Source: a virus | Virus record (IMG/VR): IMGVR_UViG_3300036770_002192 | Span: 1-39,927 of that record | Length of the DNA stretch: 39,927 nucleotides | Reading direction: 5' to 3' (one strand) | Part shown: in pieces, positions 22,641 to 32,000 of the stretch | How positions within the stretch are numbered: position 1 is the stretch's first letter | Layout: each line of letters starts with the position of its first letter | Program-made: the position numbers and the translations under genes | Notes under the pieces: generated by a model | Told to the model about the DNA's origin: nothing | The model's database searches: none | Seen by the model: the letters and a program-made list of their open reading frames with translations, nothing else

Positions 22641-24265
22641 TTTTGCACCACCGCAACGTATAATCCATTCCACCACATGTTCTTATTTTCAGGACTATTC
22701 AACATCATCTTAGAATATATCTTTGTAAGTTTTGCGGCGCCAATACCCATATCAGCACCTTGAACTACACCCTGCCAATTAGCATCGTCAAATATTAAAA
22801 TAGCAGTATCAGCAAAGCAATCGCTAAAATATCTTACAGCCCGCATTGTTGTTTCCATATCATGCGGACCATCATAGAAAAATAAATCTATGTCTTTTAT
22901 TTTAGACTTGTCTGTAGCAAATACATCATTATCATGTATATTGATTTTGAAGCCGTTTAGATTCTTTAAGAATTCACCTTTTGTATTGTCGGGTAGACTA
23001 AACTCTTCACTCATAGGTTGAATATTACCTGACCAATTGTCTACACAATGCATATTGATACCTGCTAATGCAACAGGATATGCTGTTGCACCCATAGCAC
23101 TACCAACTTCTAAATAGTTTGTGCTACGTTTGGCTAATGCATGTAAGAGTTTTTGTACTCTAGGACTTGTTAGTCCCTCAACCTTGATATCCAAATCAAT
23201 ATTTACAGAATTAACTAGTTCTTCAGTAACAGCCAATATTTTTGGATGTGCAACTTCCTTAGATTTTGCTTGATATATCTTATCGCAATAATCACAGTCC
23301 CAACAATCAAACTTACAATTCTTTATTTTATCACGCCATGCTTGTATAGGCTTACCCTTAAGATTGGTATCTTCTAAGTATTCCTCAAATGCATTAAACA
23401 GTATTGGTTCATTATTTCTATATCTACGAACAATGTCCATAGTATCATATAATCTATCAATGCTTTCACGCCCATGCATTTTAATCACATCAGCATATTG
23501 CATCAACTCTACCCAATCTTCACGCCATGGTGGAAAGTTTGCAGTCTTAAGCATACTGCTAGGATCTTCCATTTCCCATTTAACACAACTAACTCTGCTT
23601 ATTGTATCGTTAAAGTATTGTGCCCCGTCTTGACCTCTAGTGTTATTGAACTGGAAATGTTCTTTCATAATTGCACAACCGCCAGTGCAACCTTCGTTAG
23701 CAAGCAAACTTATCTTTATACCATATTTGTCTGCGACTTTTCGTATCTTAATAAGTTCATCACGGTCACGCATTAGATCACGGTCAAGATTTACATAATG
23801 AAATCCTGCTTCTGCTAATTTTGCTACATCATTAGCACGATTAACGTCCCATAATATAGTATTCTTAATGAATAATTCAGGAAATGCTTTTTGTATCTGT
23901 CCCGTCAATATCCAAGTAGTATGTGGAATAGTTGCACTACGAACTCCAGCATCGTATAAAAACTTAAAGTTATGTATAAACAAGTCTAAGTTATCTTGAC
24001 TAGGTCTTACTAGTGTATTGTTAAACGTTGCTGATACTTTAATACCCAATGATTTTTGAATATATAATGCAGCCTCAATAGGTGCAGTATCATTGATATT
24101 GAATACGTCACCCATTGCATCCTGTATAAAGGGAGGCATACGACTTGTGAAATACAAATCGTATATAACGTCTTTGTTTTCTTTTAAAAACTCGTAAAAG
24201 TCTTTAAATTGTTGCTCGTTTAGTTTTGGGTTGATAGGAATAGAGAACATATCTCTATGTATCAT
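22637..24265 (-). CDS. Fusion of a U32-like Fe-S TIM-barrel domain and a SAM methyltransferase
   Basis: Residues 1 to about 340 resemble the peptidase U32 superfamily (UbiU/UbiV, RlhA, TrhP). There is a barrel with IPHTTWILTG and LDRDLMRDRDEL, then the signature LLANEGCTGGC with C193 and C197. More cysteines follow: C227 and a cluster C317, C321, C324 and C327 (CKFDCWDCDYC), enough for a [4Fe-4S] cluster. From about residue 378 a class I methyltransferase follows (NYLEVGSAMGATAY, then HCVDNWSG, FFYDGPHD and ILIFDDANW), similar to Methyltransf_24. U32 enzymes work in prephenate-dependent or oxygen-independent hydroxylation of RNA or quinone. This architecture in a phage is unusual, and its substrate cannot be told. 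Confidence 0.75.
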   Translation of the reverse strand: MIHRDMFSIPINPKLNEQQFKDFYEFLKENKDVIYDLYFTSRMPPFIQDAMGDVFNINDTAPIEAALYIQKSLGIKVSATFNNTLVRPSQDNLDLFIHNFKFLYDAGVRSATIPHTTWILTGQIQKAFPELFIKNTILWDVNRANDVAKLAEAGFHYVNLDRDLMRDRDELIKIRKVADKYGIKISLLANEGCTGGCAIMKEHFQFNNTRGQDGAQYFNDTISRVSCVKWEMEDPSSMLKTANFPPWREDWVELMQYADVIKMHGRESIDRLYDTMDIVRRYRNNEPILFNAFEEYLEDTNLKGKPIQAWRDKIKNCKFDCWDCDYCDKIYQAKSKEVAHPKILAVTEELVNSVNIDLDIKVEGLTSPRVQKLLHALAKRSTNYLEVGSAMGATAYPVALAGINMHCVDNWSGNIQPMSEEFSLPDNTKGEFLKNLNGFKINIHDNDVFATDKSKIKDIDLFFYDGPHDMETTMRAVRYFSDCFADTAILIFDDANWQGVVQGADMGIGAAKLTKIYSKMMLNSPENKNMWWNGLYVAVVQK

Positions 24266-24994
24266 TTACAAATCGTACTTAGAACTTTCCTCTATACCCA
24301 ATTCTAATTGCTGTTTGACAGGCATATTATATCCAAAACGATTGTGTATAAGCACATTCAAGTCACGCATGTCTTTGCATTCTCTGATTTCTTTTTCAAT
24401 CAGTTGTTTTTTGGACAATAGTATTGATACTTGATTATCAAATCTATTCTTAGCATCAACTACTTTATTTGCCATTTCAGTAAGTGAAATGTTTCTTTGC
24501 TCTGCCAGTGATTGCAACATTGGAAGATTAGTTTCATTTGTTTCTAAATGTTGTTTCGCTTCTGCAAATTGCGTGTTCCAAGATAAAAACTCTAAGGTAC
24601 TTACGCCCAGATTCAAATGTTCTAATCTTTTATCGTAGACTTCATCTAGCATTTTTCTTAAAACTATCTTCATAAATTTAGCACCATTCTCTAAATCTTT
24701 TTCTGTAAGATAGTATTTCTTTTTTACACTAGAAGGTTCATCGCTACTAACAATATCTAGTTGATCATTGATAAGTGTGTTAACTCTTACACTTACATAA
24801 CCACTGAAATTACCTGCAAACTTCCATGCTAGTGCAACATCTTCGTCATCAATGACTGTAGGATTAAGATGTTTGATTGGTACTAAATCTTTAACGCTAT
24901 CATCTAACCAACCAACGATATAGTCAATGTATTGACCAACACGTTTAACTAATCCTAACTGCGGTTCACTGATCGTTTTGAATATTAGAAACAT
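24266..24994 (-). CDS. Coiled-coil phage protein of unknown function (242 aa)
   Basis: The N-terminal part (about 1-90) is mixed alpha/beta. The C-terminal part is helical, with long charged heptad-like stretches (FAEAKQHLETNETNLPMLQ, and NRFDNQVSILLSKKQLIEKE). It starts 29 bases inside the preceding 252-residue gene, after a purine-rich GAAGAAGAAA that can serve as ribosome site. Position between the fibre genes and the modification enzymes suggests a virion or assembly role, but no family is recognised. Confidence 0.55.
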   Translation of the reverse strand: MFLIFKTISEPQLGLVKRVGQYIDYIVGWLDDSVKDLVPIKHLNPTVIDDEDVALAWKFAGNFSGYVSVRVNTLINDQLDIVSSDEPSSVKKKYYLTEKDLENGAKFMKIVLRKMLDEVYDKRLEHLNLGVSTLEFLSWNTQFAEAKQHLETNETNLPMLQSLAEQRNISLTEMANKVVDAKNRFDNQVSILLSKKQLIEKEIRECKDMRDLNVLIHNRFGYNMPVKQQLELGIEESSKYDL

Positions 24995-25724
24995 TTTCTT
25001 CTTCTGCCTTAAACATCAATTGTTTTACTAATGGTGAATTAGTTAACATATTGTTTTGGACGTTTTGGTTTACTTGACTTAGTAAATTATTAGTACGAAT
25101 TTCATTTCTTACAAAGAAATCGCATGCTAACTTCATTACTTCTAACTGTTGGTCAGGAGCAAGCATGACTACTGCATCCATATTACCTACACCTGCACGA
25201 CCATAAGCAATCATATCCATTGCTGTTTGTTTTGCTAATCGTAATGTCCAATAATCTCTTTCTAATCTCTCACATAATTCAGGATCATCAAACACATCAA
25301 TCAACTTAGTACCATCAGGTAATGTTCCTTCAGGACTGTTATTAAAGTCATCAATGACTTTTAAAAACAGATTTCTTTCTGCTGTGGCATCACGTAGTCT
25401 AAGTTGACTTCTTTTCAATGCAGCCTGCATCTTAAAAATTTCAAGTTCATGTAATGCTTTCTGTGCAGGGCTTTGGCATGCGGCTGCTTTTTCTTCTTCA
25501 AGTTCTATCTCAAGTTGAGCCTTTTTATTCTCATATAACATCGACTCAACTGCCATTTCACGGCCGTTTAGTTCTATGATATATTGTTTTAATTTTGCAT
25601 ATGGTGTGATTTGAGCATTACCCACAAAGTGCTTAACTTTGAATTCGGGCATTACCAAATTACGATTATTTGATTTTTCTATAAGGTCTCTGTGTTCTTG
25701 GCTTAAATTGTCATGGTCATTCAT
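24966..25724 (-). CDS. Coiled-coil phage protein of unknown function (252 aa)
   Basis: A mostly helical, highly charged protein. The middle has a long coiled-coil-like stretch (MLYENKKAQLEIELEEEK, then ALHELEIFKMQAALKRSQLR). The C-terminal half is also helical (LAPDQQLEVMKLACDFFVRN). The ATG at 25724 has GGAG eight bases upstream. It overlaps the following gene by 29 bases. I recognise no domain; a tail or neck structural or scaffolding role is possible. It follows the three short fibre genes. Confidence 0.55.
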   Translation of the reverse strand: MNDHDNLSQEHRDLIEKSNNRNLVMPEFKVKHFVGNAQITPYAKLKQYIIELNGREMAVESMLYENKKAQLEIELEEEKAAACQSPAQKALHELEIFKMQAALKRSQLRLRDATAERNLFLKVIDDFNNSPEGTLPDGTKLIDVFDDPELCERLERDYWTLRLAKQTAMDMIAYGRAGVGNMDAVVMLAPDQQLEVMKLACDFFVRNEIRTNNLLSQVNQNVQNNMLTNSPLVKQLMFKAEEENVSNIQNDQ

Positions 25725-25747
25725 TTATCGACTCCTTCTGCTACTAC

Positions 25748-26821
25748 TTATGCCTTCCAAAAGCCGTGCCCAGAACTTCCTCCCGGGACGCCAGTTCTAA
25801 CACTTCCTGATCCTAATTCATAACCAGTGTCAGAACTATATGTGAACTTCCAACCTACATTATTTTGAGCACCATTATACATACCCATCATATATTGCCA
25901 ATTTTGACCCATATCAAAGTTTTCTTCACCTGAGTTACCTACGGGTTTAGTTACGGTCCAGTATGAATCAGTGGCAGAAACATAACGTCTTAGATTGTAG
26001 CCCTCATTATATGTTCCTTCGTTACCCATATAACCTTTACCCCATTTGCTACTAATTCCCTTTTGTTGTCCGTTTGTTTGCACTCCGTTTGCTGTACCTA
26101 AGGTAAATGTAGTGCCTGTACTAAAAGTTAACTTTTGTCCTGAACTACCCCAAAAATATCCAAATGTCTCGTCACTCCAAGCACTAACACCATATTGATA
26201 ATTACTATCGCCCGTCTGCCCCGTGCCGCTACCTGTTACAAATACTTCTGTAGCCATTGTCCATACACTAATTGATGAGTCACCCCCACCTGTAACATAT
26301 GCATATTGATGCTCTTTAAATATCGTACCACAGTCGTTTCTTGCTACTGGCATATCCCAAGAACCCTGTGTTCCTGCTGTAGTCTCAGTATTCATATTAA
26401 ATGCTACAGTTGTTCTTGTTGTTTCTCCAAATGCCGCGGCCGCTGCACACCACATCCAAGCACGTGTTAAACTACATGCACCAGAAGTGTAGTTTGCATT
26501 TTGTGCTAACAGATCGCCTAGATTAGTACATACGTCGGTCGCATGTTGCATGCGATTAACGTTTTTCCATGGACTACTATCTTTGTAGCCACCTGCAACA
26601 TAACTTGCTGTAATGATTTGTCTATAAGGAAATTGTAATCCACCTGCTGTTTGTGTTACGTCTTTCCATAATCCACCATCATAAATTTCCATGATGTTAG
26701 TATCTGAATTATAGATTACTTGACCAGTAACTGGACTTGCTGGTCTTGTAGCCGAAGTATATACTGGAATACTAACTCCATTAGCACTTAGTATATCAGT
26801 ATTGTTTAATTTAAAAGCCAC
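25748..26821 (-). CDS. Short tail fibre paralogue 3 (357 aa)
   Basis: This is the last of three tandem paralogues. Its start is GTG at 26821, directly after the previous stop, with GGAGAGG as ribosome site. The N-terminal module TSATRPASPVTGQVIYNSDT, followed by MEIYDGGLW, is shared by short fibres of many phages. The core has NVNRMQHATDVCTNLGDLL, then AYVTGGGDSS and KGISSKWGKGYMGNEGTYN. The C-terminus ends LGSGSVRTGVPGGSSGHGFW, nearly identical in all three. Two of its last residues (GFW) differ from the CYW or CVW of the sisters. The repeated beta pattern would suit a propeller or kelch-like fold. Host recognition is the likely role. Confidence 0.8.
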   Translation of the reverse strand: MAFKLNNTDILSANGVSIPVYTSATRPASPVTGQVIYNSDTNIMEIYDGGLWKDVTQTAGGLQFPYRQIITASYVAGGYKDSSPWKNVNRMQHATDVCTNLGDLLAQNANYTSGACSLTRAWMWCAAAAAFGETTRTTVAFNMNTETTAGTQGSWDMPVARNDCGTIFKEHQYAYVTGGGDSSISVWTMATEVFVTGSGTGQTGDSNYQYGVSAWSDETFGYFWGSSGQKLTFSTGTTFTLGTANGVQTNGQQKGISSKWGKGYMGNEGTYNEGYNLRRYVSATDSYWTVTKPVGNSGEENFDMGQNWQYMMGMYNGAQNNVGWKFTYSSDTGYELGSGSVRTGVPGGSSGHGFWKA

Positions 26822-27895
26822 TTAACCTCTCCAATAACAATGACCAGAACTACCACCAGGTACCCCTGTTCTTACACTACCACTACCCAATTCAAAACCT
26901 GTATCAGTTGAATATGTAAATTTCCAACCTCTATTGTTTTGCACGCCGTCATACATGCCCATCATATATTGCCATGCTTGTCCCATATCATAGTTTTCTT
27001 CACCTATGTTGCCAATTGGTCTTGTAACAAGTGTATATGTATCAGTTGAAACTACATATCTTCGAAAATTATAACCACCGTTATAACCTCCTTCATTACC
27101 ACAATATCCCCTACCTAATTTACTACTGATACCCTTTTGTTGACCATTAACATTCACACCACTGGCAGTAGCAACTGAGTAGGTAGTTCCTGATGCAAAA
27201 GTAACTTTTTGTCCTCCGGCACCCCACCAGTAACCAACATTTTCGTCACTGAATGCGCTGGTTCCATAACTATAACCAGAATCACCAGTAACTCCGGCAA
27301 CTGCTCCGGCACTCATAGTTTGTGTTGCGAAAGTGAAAACATTTACTTGAGTTCCGCCACCGCCGGTTACATATGCATATTGTGTTTCTTTGAACACTGT
27401 AGCACTATCATTCTTGCCGTTAATTAGATTCCAATTGTTGTTTGTGCCAACAGTTGTTTCAGTAAACATTTGAAAGGCTACTGTTAATGTTGCGGCACTA
27501 TTGTTATTATTACCCTCTGCCCCCCAAGTGTATGCTGTTGTTAAATCGTTTGCTCCAGATGTGTAGTTTGCCGCAACACTTAATAAACTACCTAAGTTAG
27601 TACATATATCTGTACTATGATTCATTCTATTGACATTTTGCCATGGTGTGCCATCTTTGTATCCACCTGCTACAAAACTATTAGTAATAATTTGTCTATA
27701 TAAAAATGCACCACCGCTGGTATTATAGATGACAGGTTTCCAAATACCCTGATCATACATCTCTAAGTAACCAGTTGTACTGTTATAAATTGTTTGTCCT
27801 GTTGTAGGATTGCTAGGTCTTGTGGCTGTAGTAAATGAGGGTACAGATATACCCAGTGTTGACATTATATCTGTAGAACCAACTTTAAATGTCAT
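26822..27895 (-). CDS. Short tail fibre paralogue 2 (357 aa)
   Basis: This is the middle member of the tandem trio. The ATG at 27895 is chosen (TAATG overlap with the upstream stop), giving MTFKVGSTDIMSTLG aligned with the sister N-termini; an in-frame ATG at 27907 adds four residues. It carries the shared RPSNPTTGQTIYNSTTG module, NVNRMNHSTDICTNLGSLL, KGISSKLGRGYCGNEGGYN, and the end GSVRTGVPGGSSGHCYW. The middle part differs in length and loop sequence from its neighbours, as expected for duplicated adhesins under diversification. Confidence 0.82.
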   Translation of the reverse strand: MTFKVGSTDIMSTLGISVPSFTTATRPSNPTTGQTIYNSTTGYLEMYDQGIWKPVIYNTSGGAFLYRQIITNSFVAGGYKDGTPWQNVNRMNHSTDICTNLGSLLSVAANYTSGANDLTTAYTWGAEGNNNNSAATLTVAFQMFTETTVGTNNNWNLINGKNDSATVFKETQYAYVTGGGGTQVNVFTFATQTMSAGAVAGVTGDSGYSYGTSAFSDENVGYWWGAGGQKVTFASGTTYSVATASGVNVNGQQKGISSKLGRGYCGNEGGYNGGYNFRRYVVSTDTYTLVTRPIGNIGEENYDMGQAWQYMMGMYDGVQNNRGWKFTYSTDTGFELGSGSVRTGVPGGSSGHCYWRG

Positions 27896-29022
27896 TATGC
27901 GCTCCAAACACAGTGACCAGAACTACCACCAGGTACTCCTGTTCTTACACTACCACTGCCCAATTCAATACCGGTATCGGTACCATAAGTAAACTTCCAA
28001 CCTCGATTGTTCTGTGCTCCATCATACATGCCCATCATGTATTGATGTGATTGTCCCATGTCGAGATTTTCTTCTCCGCTATTACCAATTGGTTTATTAA
28101 TTGTTGTTGCTGTTTCTGTGCTGAATACCATACGATACATAATATAACCACCGTTATAAGTTCCATTGGCGCCTGCATATCCACGACCTAGTTTACTGTT
28201 AATACCCTTTTGCTGACCATGTGCGCCACCTAATGGGGTACCTCGTATTTCATATGCAGGTTTTAAAAGATTATTACTTGTGAATGTATGTGTATTAAAT
28301 GTTAATTTAGTACTACCCTGACTTGTACTCCAAAAATAGCAAGCATTCTCATCACTAACTGAACTACTATCTGCACTTCCTTGAGCATTATATGATAATG
28401 ATGTATTGAATGGTTGCTGCCATGGAATGCTAGTGTACATTGCTTCTGTTGTTAGATTAAAAATATCCATGCTTGCAGACCCGCCACCCATAACAAATGC
28501 AAATTCTGTTTCTTTAAAGCCAGTCGCACTATCATCTCTACTAACTCTGATATTCCATGCACTGTTAGTACCGGCAGTAGTTTCAGTATTCATATTGATA
28601 GCACATGTAGTTGTACCTGATCCCATACCATTACATGACCAAATAAATCCTCTAGTAGTATTATTGACCCCGCTAACATATGCACCGGCTTGTGATAACA
28701 AGTCTCCTAAGTTAGTACATACATCTGTAGCATGTGTCATTCTATTAACATTGCGCCATGGGCTACTATTTTGATAGCCACCGCAGACAAAACTTTTTGT
28801 GATAACCTGTCTATATAGATATCCAGCAGTGCCGGGAAATACTCCAACGTTATTCCATGCTCCATTAGCATAGACTTGCATTGTCTGTGTAGTAGAGTTG
28901 TATATTACTTGACCTTGCACAGGGCTTGCAGGTCGTGTTGCAGTAGTAAATGTAGCAACGTTAAATCCATTGCTAGTAGCATTAACGTTTGCGTTAGCGT
29001 TGTTGCCTACATAGAAACCCAT
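27895..29022 (-). CDS. Short tail fibre paralogue 1 (375 aa)
   Basis: This is the first of the trio, joined to the long fibre gene by a TAATG stop-start overlap with AAGGTGAA upstream. It shares TATRPASPVQGQVIYNSTTQ, then NVNRMTHATDVCTNLGDLL, KGINSKLGRGYAG and the final GSVRTGVPGGSSGHCVW. It has an insertion near residues 195-250 (WQQPFNTSLSYNAQGS, LLKPAYEIRGTPLGGAHG) missing from the others. The N-terminus has an Asn/Ala-rich start (NNANANVNATSNG). A homotrimeric adhesin is the likely role; the target is unknown. Confidence 0.82.
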   Translation of the reverse strand: MGFYVGNNANANVNATSNGFNVATFTTATRPASPVQGQVIYNSTTQTMQVYANGAWNNVGVFPGTAGYLYRQVITKSFVCGGYQNSSPWRNVNRMTHATDVCTNLGDLLSQAGAYVSGVNNTTRGFIWSCNGMGSGTTTCAINMNTETTAGTNSAWNIRVSRDDSATGFKETEFAFVMGGGSASMDIFNLTTEAMYTSIPWQQPFNTSLSYNAQGSADSSSVSDENACYFWSTSQGSTKLTFNTHTFTSNNLLKPAYEIRGTPLGGAHGQQKGINSKLGRGYAGANGTYNGGYIMYRMVFSTETATTINKPIGNSGEENLDMGQSHQYMMGMYDGAQNNRGWKFTYGTDTGIELGSGSVRTGVPGGSSGHCVWSA

Positions 29023-32000
29023 TATTCACCTTTTAATTTTTTAATTTCTTGTTTCAATTCTTGAATCGTATTCTCATGTTCTTTGATTGATTCGATTAAG
29101 TATGGAACTAATCTTTCATACATGACTGTTAGATATTCAGGATGTAATGGACTTGGCTTAACAGTCTCGCTTGCAACTTTTTGTACTGATCCTGCGCCGA
29201 CACCAACTTGTAATTCATCAGTAACGCCTAGTGATTTTGCTAATTCGTTTGGACGATAATAGAATGTATCTATAGCACAAACTTTTTCTACTGCATTATC
29301 AATCTTACCAACTACATCTTTAAGTTTTTCATCAGAGTAATTAGTTATAACGTCGCCTACGCAATAAATGTTACCAGTGTTTCTAAATGAACCATCACTA
29401 CTACGTAATTCTGCTACGATGCTTGGGTTACTACCATTGGCTGCTGATTCCCATGTCCAACCATATCCACTAGAATTTTCAATAAAACTACGCAATCCCC
29501 AACTAGTTACAATGTTACCTGTTGGTGCTGTGATATTCGCTGTAGGTCCACAACCAGTAGCCCCTGCAGGTGACATATATTCGGTCCAAGTATTATAGTT
29601 AGTAGCATACCAATTTATACCAGTAGCATTACCACTTGAACGATTAATATAAATGTCAGTTAATGTTGCGGCGCCTGACACAGTTACACTTGTTAATGTG
29701 CCCACTGACGTAATATTGGGTTGTGCTGCCGTTGTTACTGTACCGGCTGTACCTGCGCTTCCTGATACACTTCCTGTGATAGTTGCTGTTACAGTAAGAC
29801 CACTTAGTGTGCCCACTGACGTAATATTGGGTTGTGCTGCCGTTGTTACTGTACCTGCTGTTGTTGCACTTGTTGCAGTTCCTGCACTTGTTGCATAAGT
29901 TGCATTTGCTACGGTACCAGTTACATTAGCGCCAGGTATACTTGTTAATCCTGTGGCTGCACCATAATGAGTTGCGGTGATGTTACCTGCTGTAATGTTG
30001 CCGGTTACTGAAAGACTTGTTAGTGTGCCCACTGACGTAATATTGGGTTGTGCTGCCGTTGTTACAGTTCCGGCGGTACTTGCAGTAGTTGCACTACTTG
30101 CACTTGTTGCTGATCCTGCACTTGTTGCATAAGTTGCATTTGCTACTGTGCCAGTTACATTAGCACCTGCTAAGTTAGTAAGTCCTGCACCATTACCACT
30201 GAATATACCTGTGTTTGCAGTTATATTTGCAGCCGTTATATTACCACTTACACCCAATGAGCCTAAGGTTCCTACACTTGTAATTTGTGTTTGGCTTGCA
30301 TTTACACTAAATGTTTGTCCTGTTAATGTTAAACCAGTGCCCGCTTGATATGTACCTGCTCCGCTGAATTGTGTAAATGTAATATCACTTACACCTACTA
30401 CAGGGTTATCGTTTGTTTGTACCCATCCTGAGTCTGCTTGAGTAGTACCTGATGTTACAAATAAGAAGTCACCACCTGCCATTTCTGCGGTAGTATCGTA
30501 ATCGGTTGCTCTAGTTAATGTTGTTGCATTGGTATAAACGTATACACCATTCCATGCGGCATTTGCTTCATTTTTAACAAGTACACGTGTACCTACAGTA
30601 GCAATATTAACACCGTCAATCGTTGTATATGTACCTGTTGTAGTTATCGTTGCACCAACACCACTGCTGCCGTTATTATAACTTGTAGTACCACCTGATG
30701 CCGTTGCTAATGTTCCAGTAGTTGCTGAAATACAACTATCATGAACGTGTAATCCTTGTGCAGTTGTATCAACATAATTCTTTGTAGCAACATCTTGTGC
30801 GTTTACTGGCTCAGCGACATTACTAATATTTTTGTTATTCATATTGACGTTACCGCCAAATGAACCTGTTCCTGTTGCCACTAATGCTGCTGTACCAATA
30901 TTACCAACGTTGGCATTGCCTGATACAGTTAATGAACTTAATGTTCCTAAACTTGTGATATTTGGTTGGCTCGCAGTGCTTAACGTACCAGTTAGTAAAT
31001 TACCTGTAATTACGTTAGCACCAATTGTACCACTATTTGCATAGACATTTCCAGCAGTAATATTACCAGTAGTTGATATAACATTTGATCCAAAACTTGC
31101 TAAGAATGTTGATACGTTACTATTACCATATGTGATAGGTGCGCTTGCAAAAGTACCATTACCATAAAGTATATTACTTGAGTTACCGTCAATGTTAACA
31201 TTAGCAATGTTACCTATTCCAACTACATTGGCTAATGCTATACTGTTTGCAACACTAGCATATGGAACAGCACCACTTACGTTTGCGCCTGGAATATTTG
31301 TTAGTCCGGCTGCATTTCCTGTAAACTTACCTGTGTTTGATGTAATATTGGCTGCTGTAAAATTGTTACTTACATTTAAGTTGGCTAATGTACCTAAACT
31401 TGTAATGTTTGGTTGACTTGCAGTTGTTAATGTGCCTGTAAAGTAATTTGCTGATACTGTATTTCCACCTAATACATTGGCTGCACTTAAATCGCCGCTG
31501 GCTACTATACCTGCAACTTCTAAATTACCTGCAACGAATGTACCATAACTATTTACATTAACGATATAATTAGCAATATCTACATCAGTAGCCGCAATAA
31601 TTTTACCTGAACTATTATCATAACCTACAAAACTTGATTTCTCGCTTGTAGTATAATACCACATTTGAGAACCACGATCAAACCCATCATTGTTTACCAA
31701 CGGCGCATCGTTTGCACCTCTGCCCATAGTAATAATTGGGTTTTCAACATTTAAACTATTTGCATTTGTATATGTTGTATTGCCTACAACTGTTAAGTTA
31801 CCATTAATAGTTGCATTGCCAGCAACTTGTAATTCACCTTGCGCTATCAAACTACCTGCAACAAAGTTACCCCAACTGTTTACTGAAACAACTTCGTTGA
31901 ATATAGATACATCTGTAGCCGCTATTAAGTTAGCAGTGCTATTATCATAACCTATAAATGCTTGTTTTTCTGTAGAAGTAAAGTACCAAAGTTGTTCACC

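Noticed and set aside
24966-24994. Programmed frameshift joining the two coiled-coil genes (as in tail chaperones)
   Set aside because: The 29-base overlap has no clear slippery heptamer, and the second gene has its own ATG after a purine-rich site.
25748-29022. Diversity-generating retroelement target genes
   Set aside because: The paralogues differ by loops and lengths, but their C-termini are constant. No reverse transcriptase or template repeat is in the window.
29640-30070. Regular identical repeats as a possible CRISPR array
   Set aside because: The repeats are in frame, coding, part of a fibre protein and irregularly spaced (111 and 216 bases).
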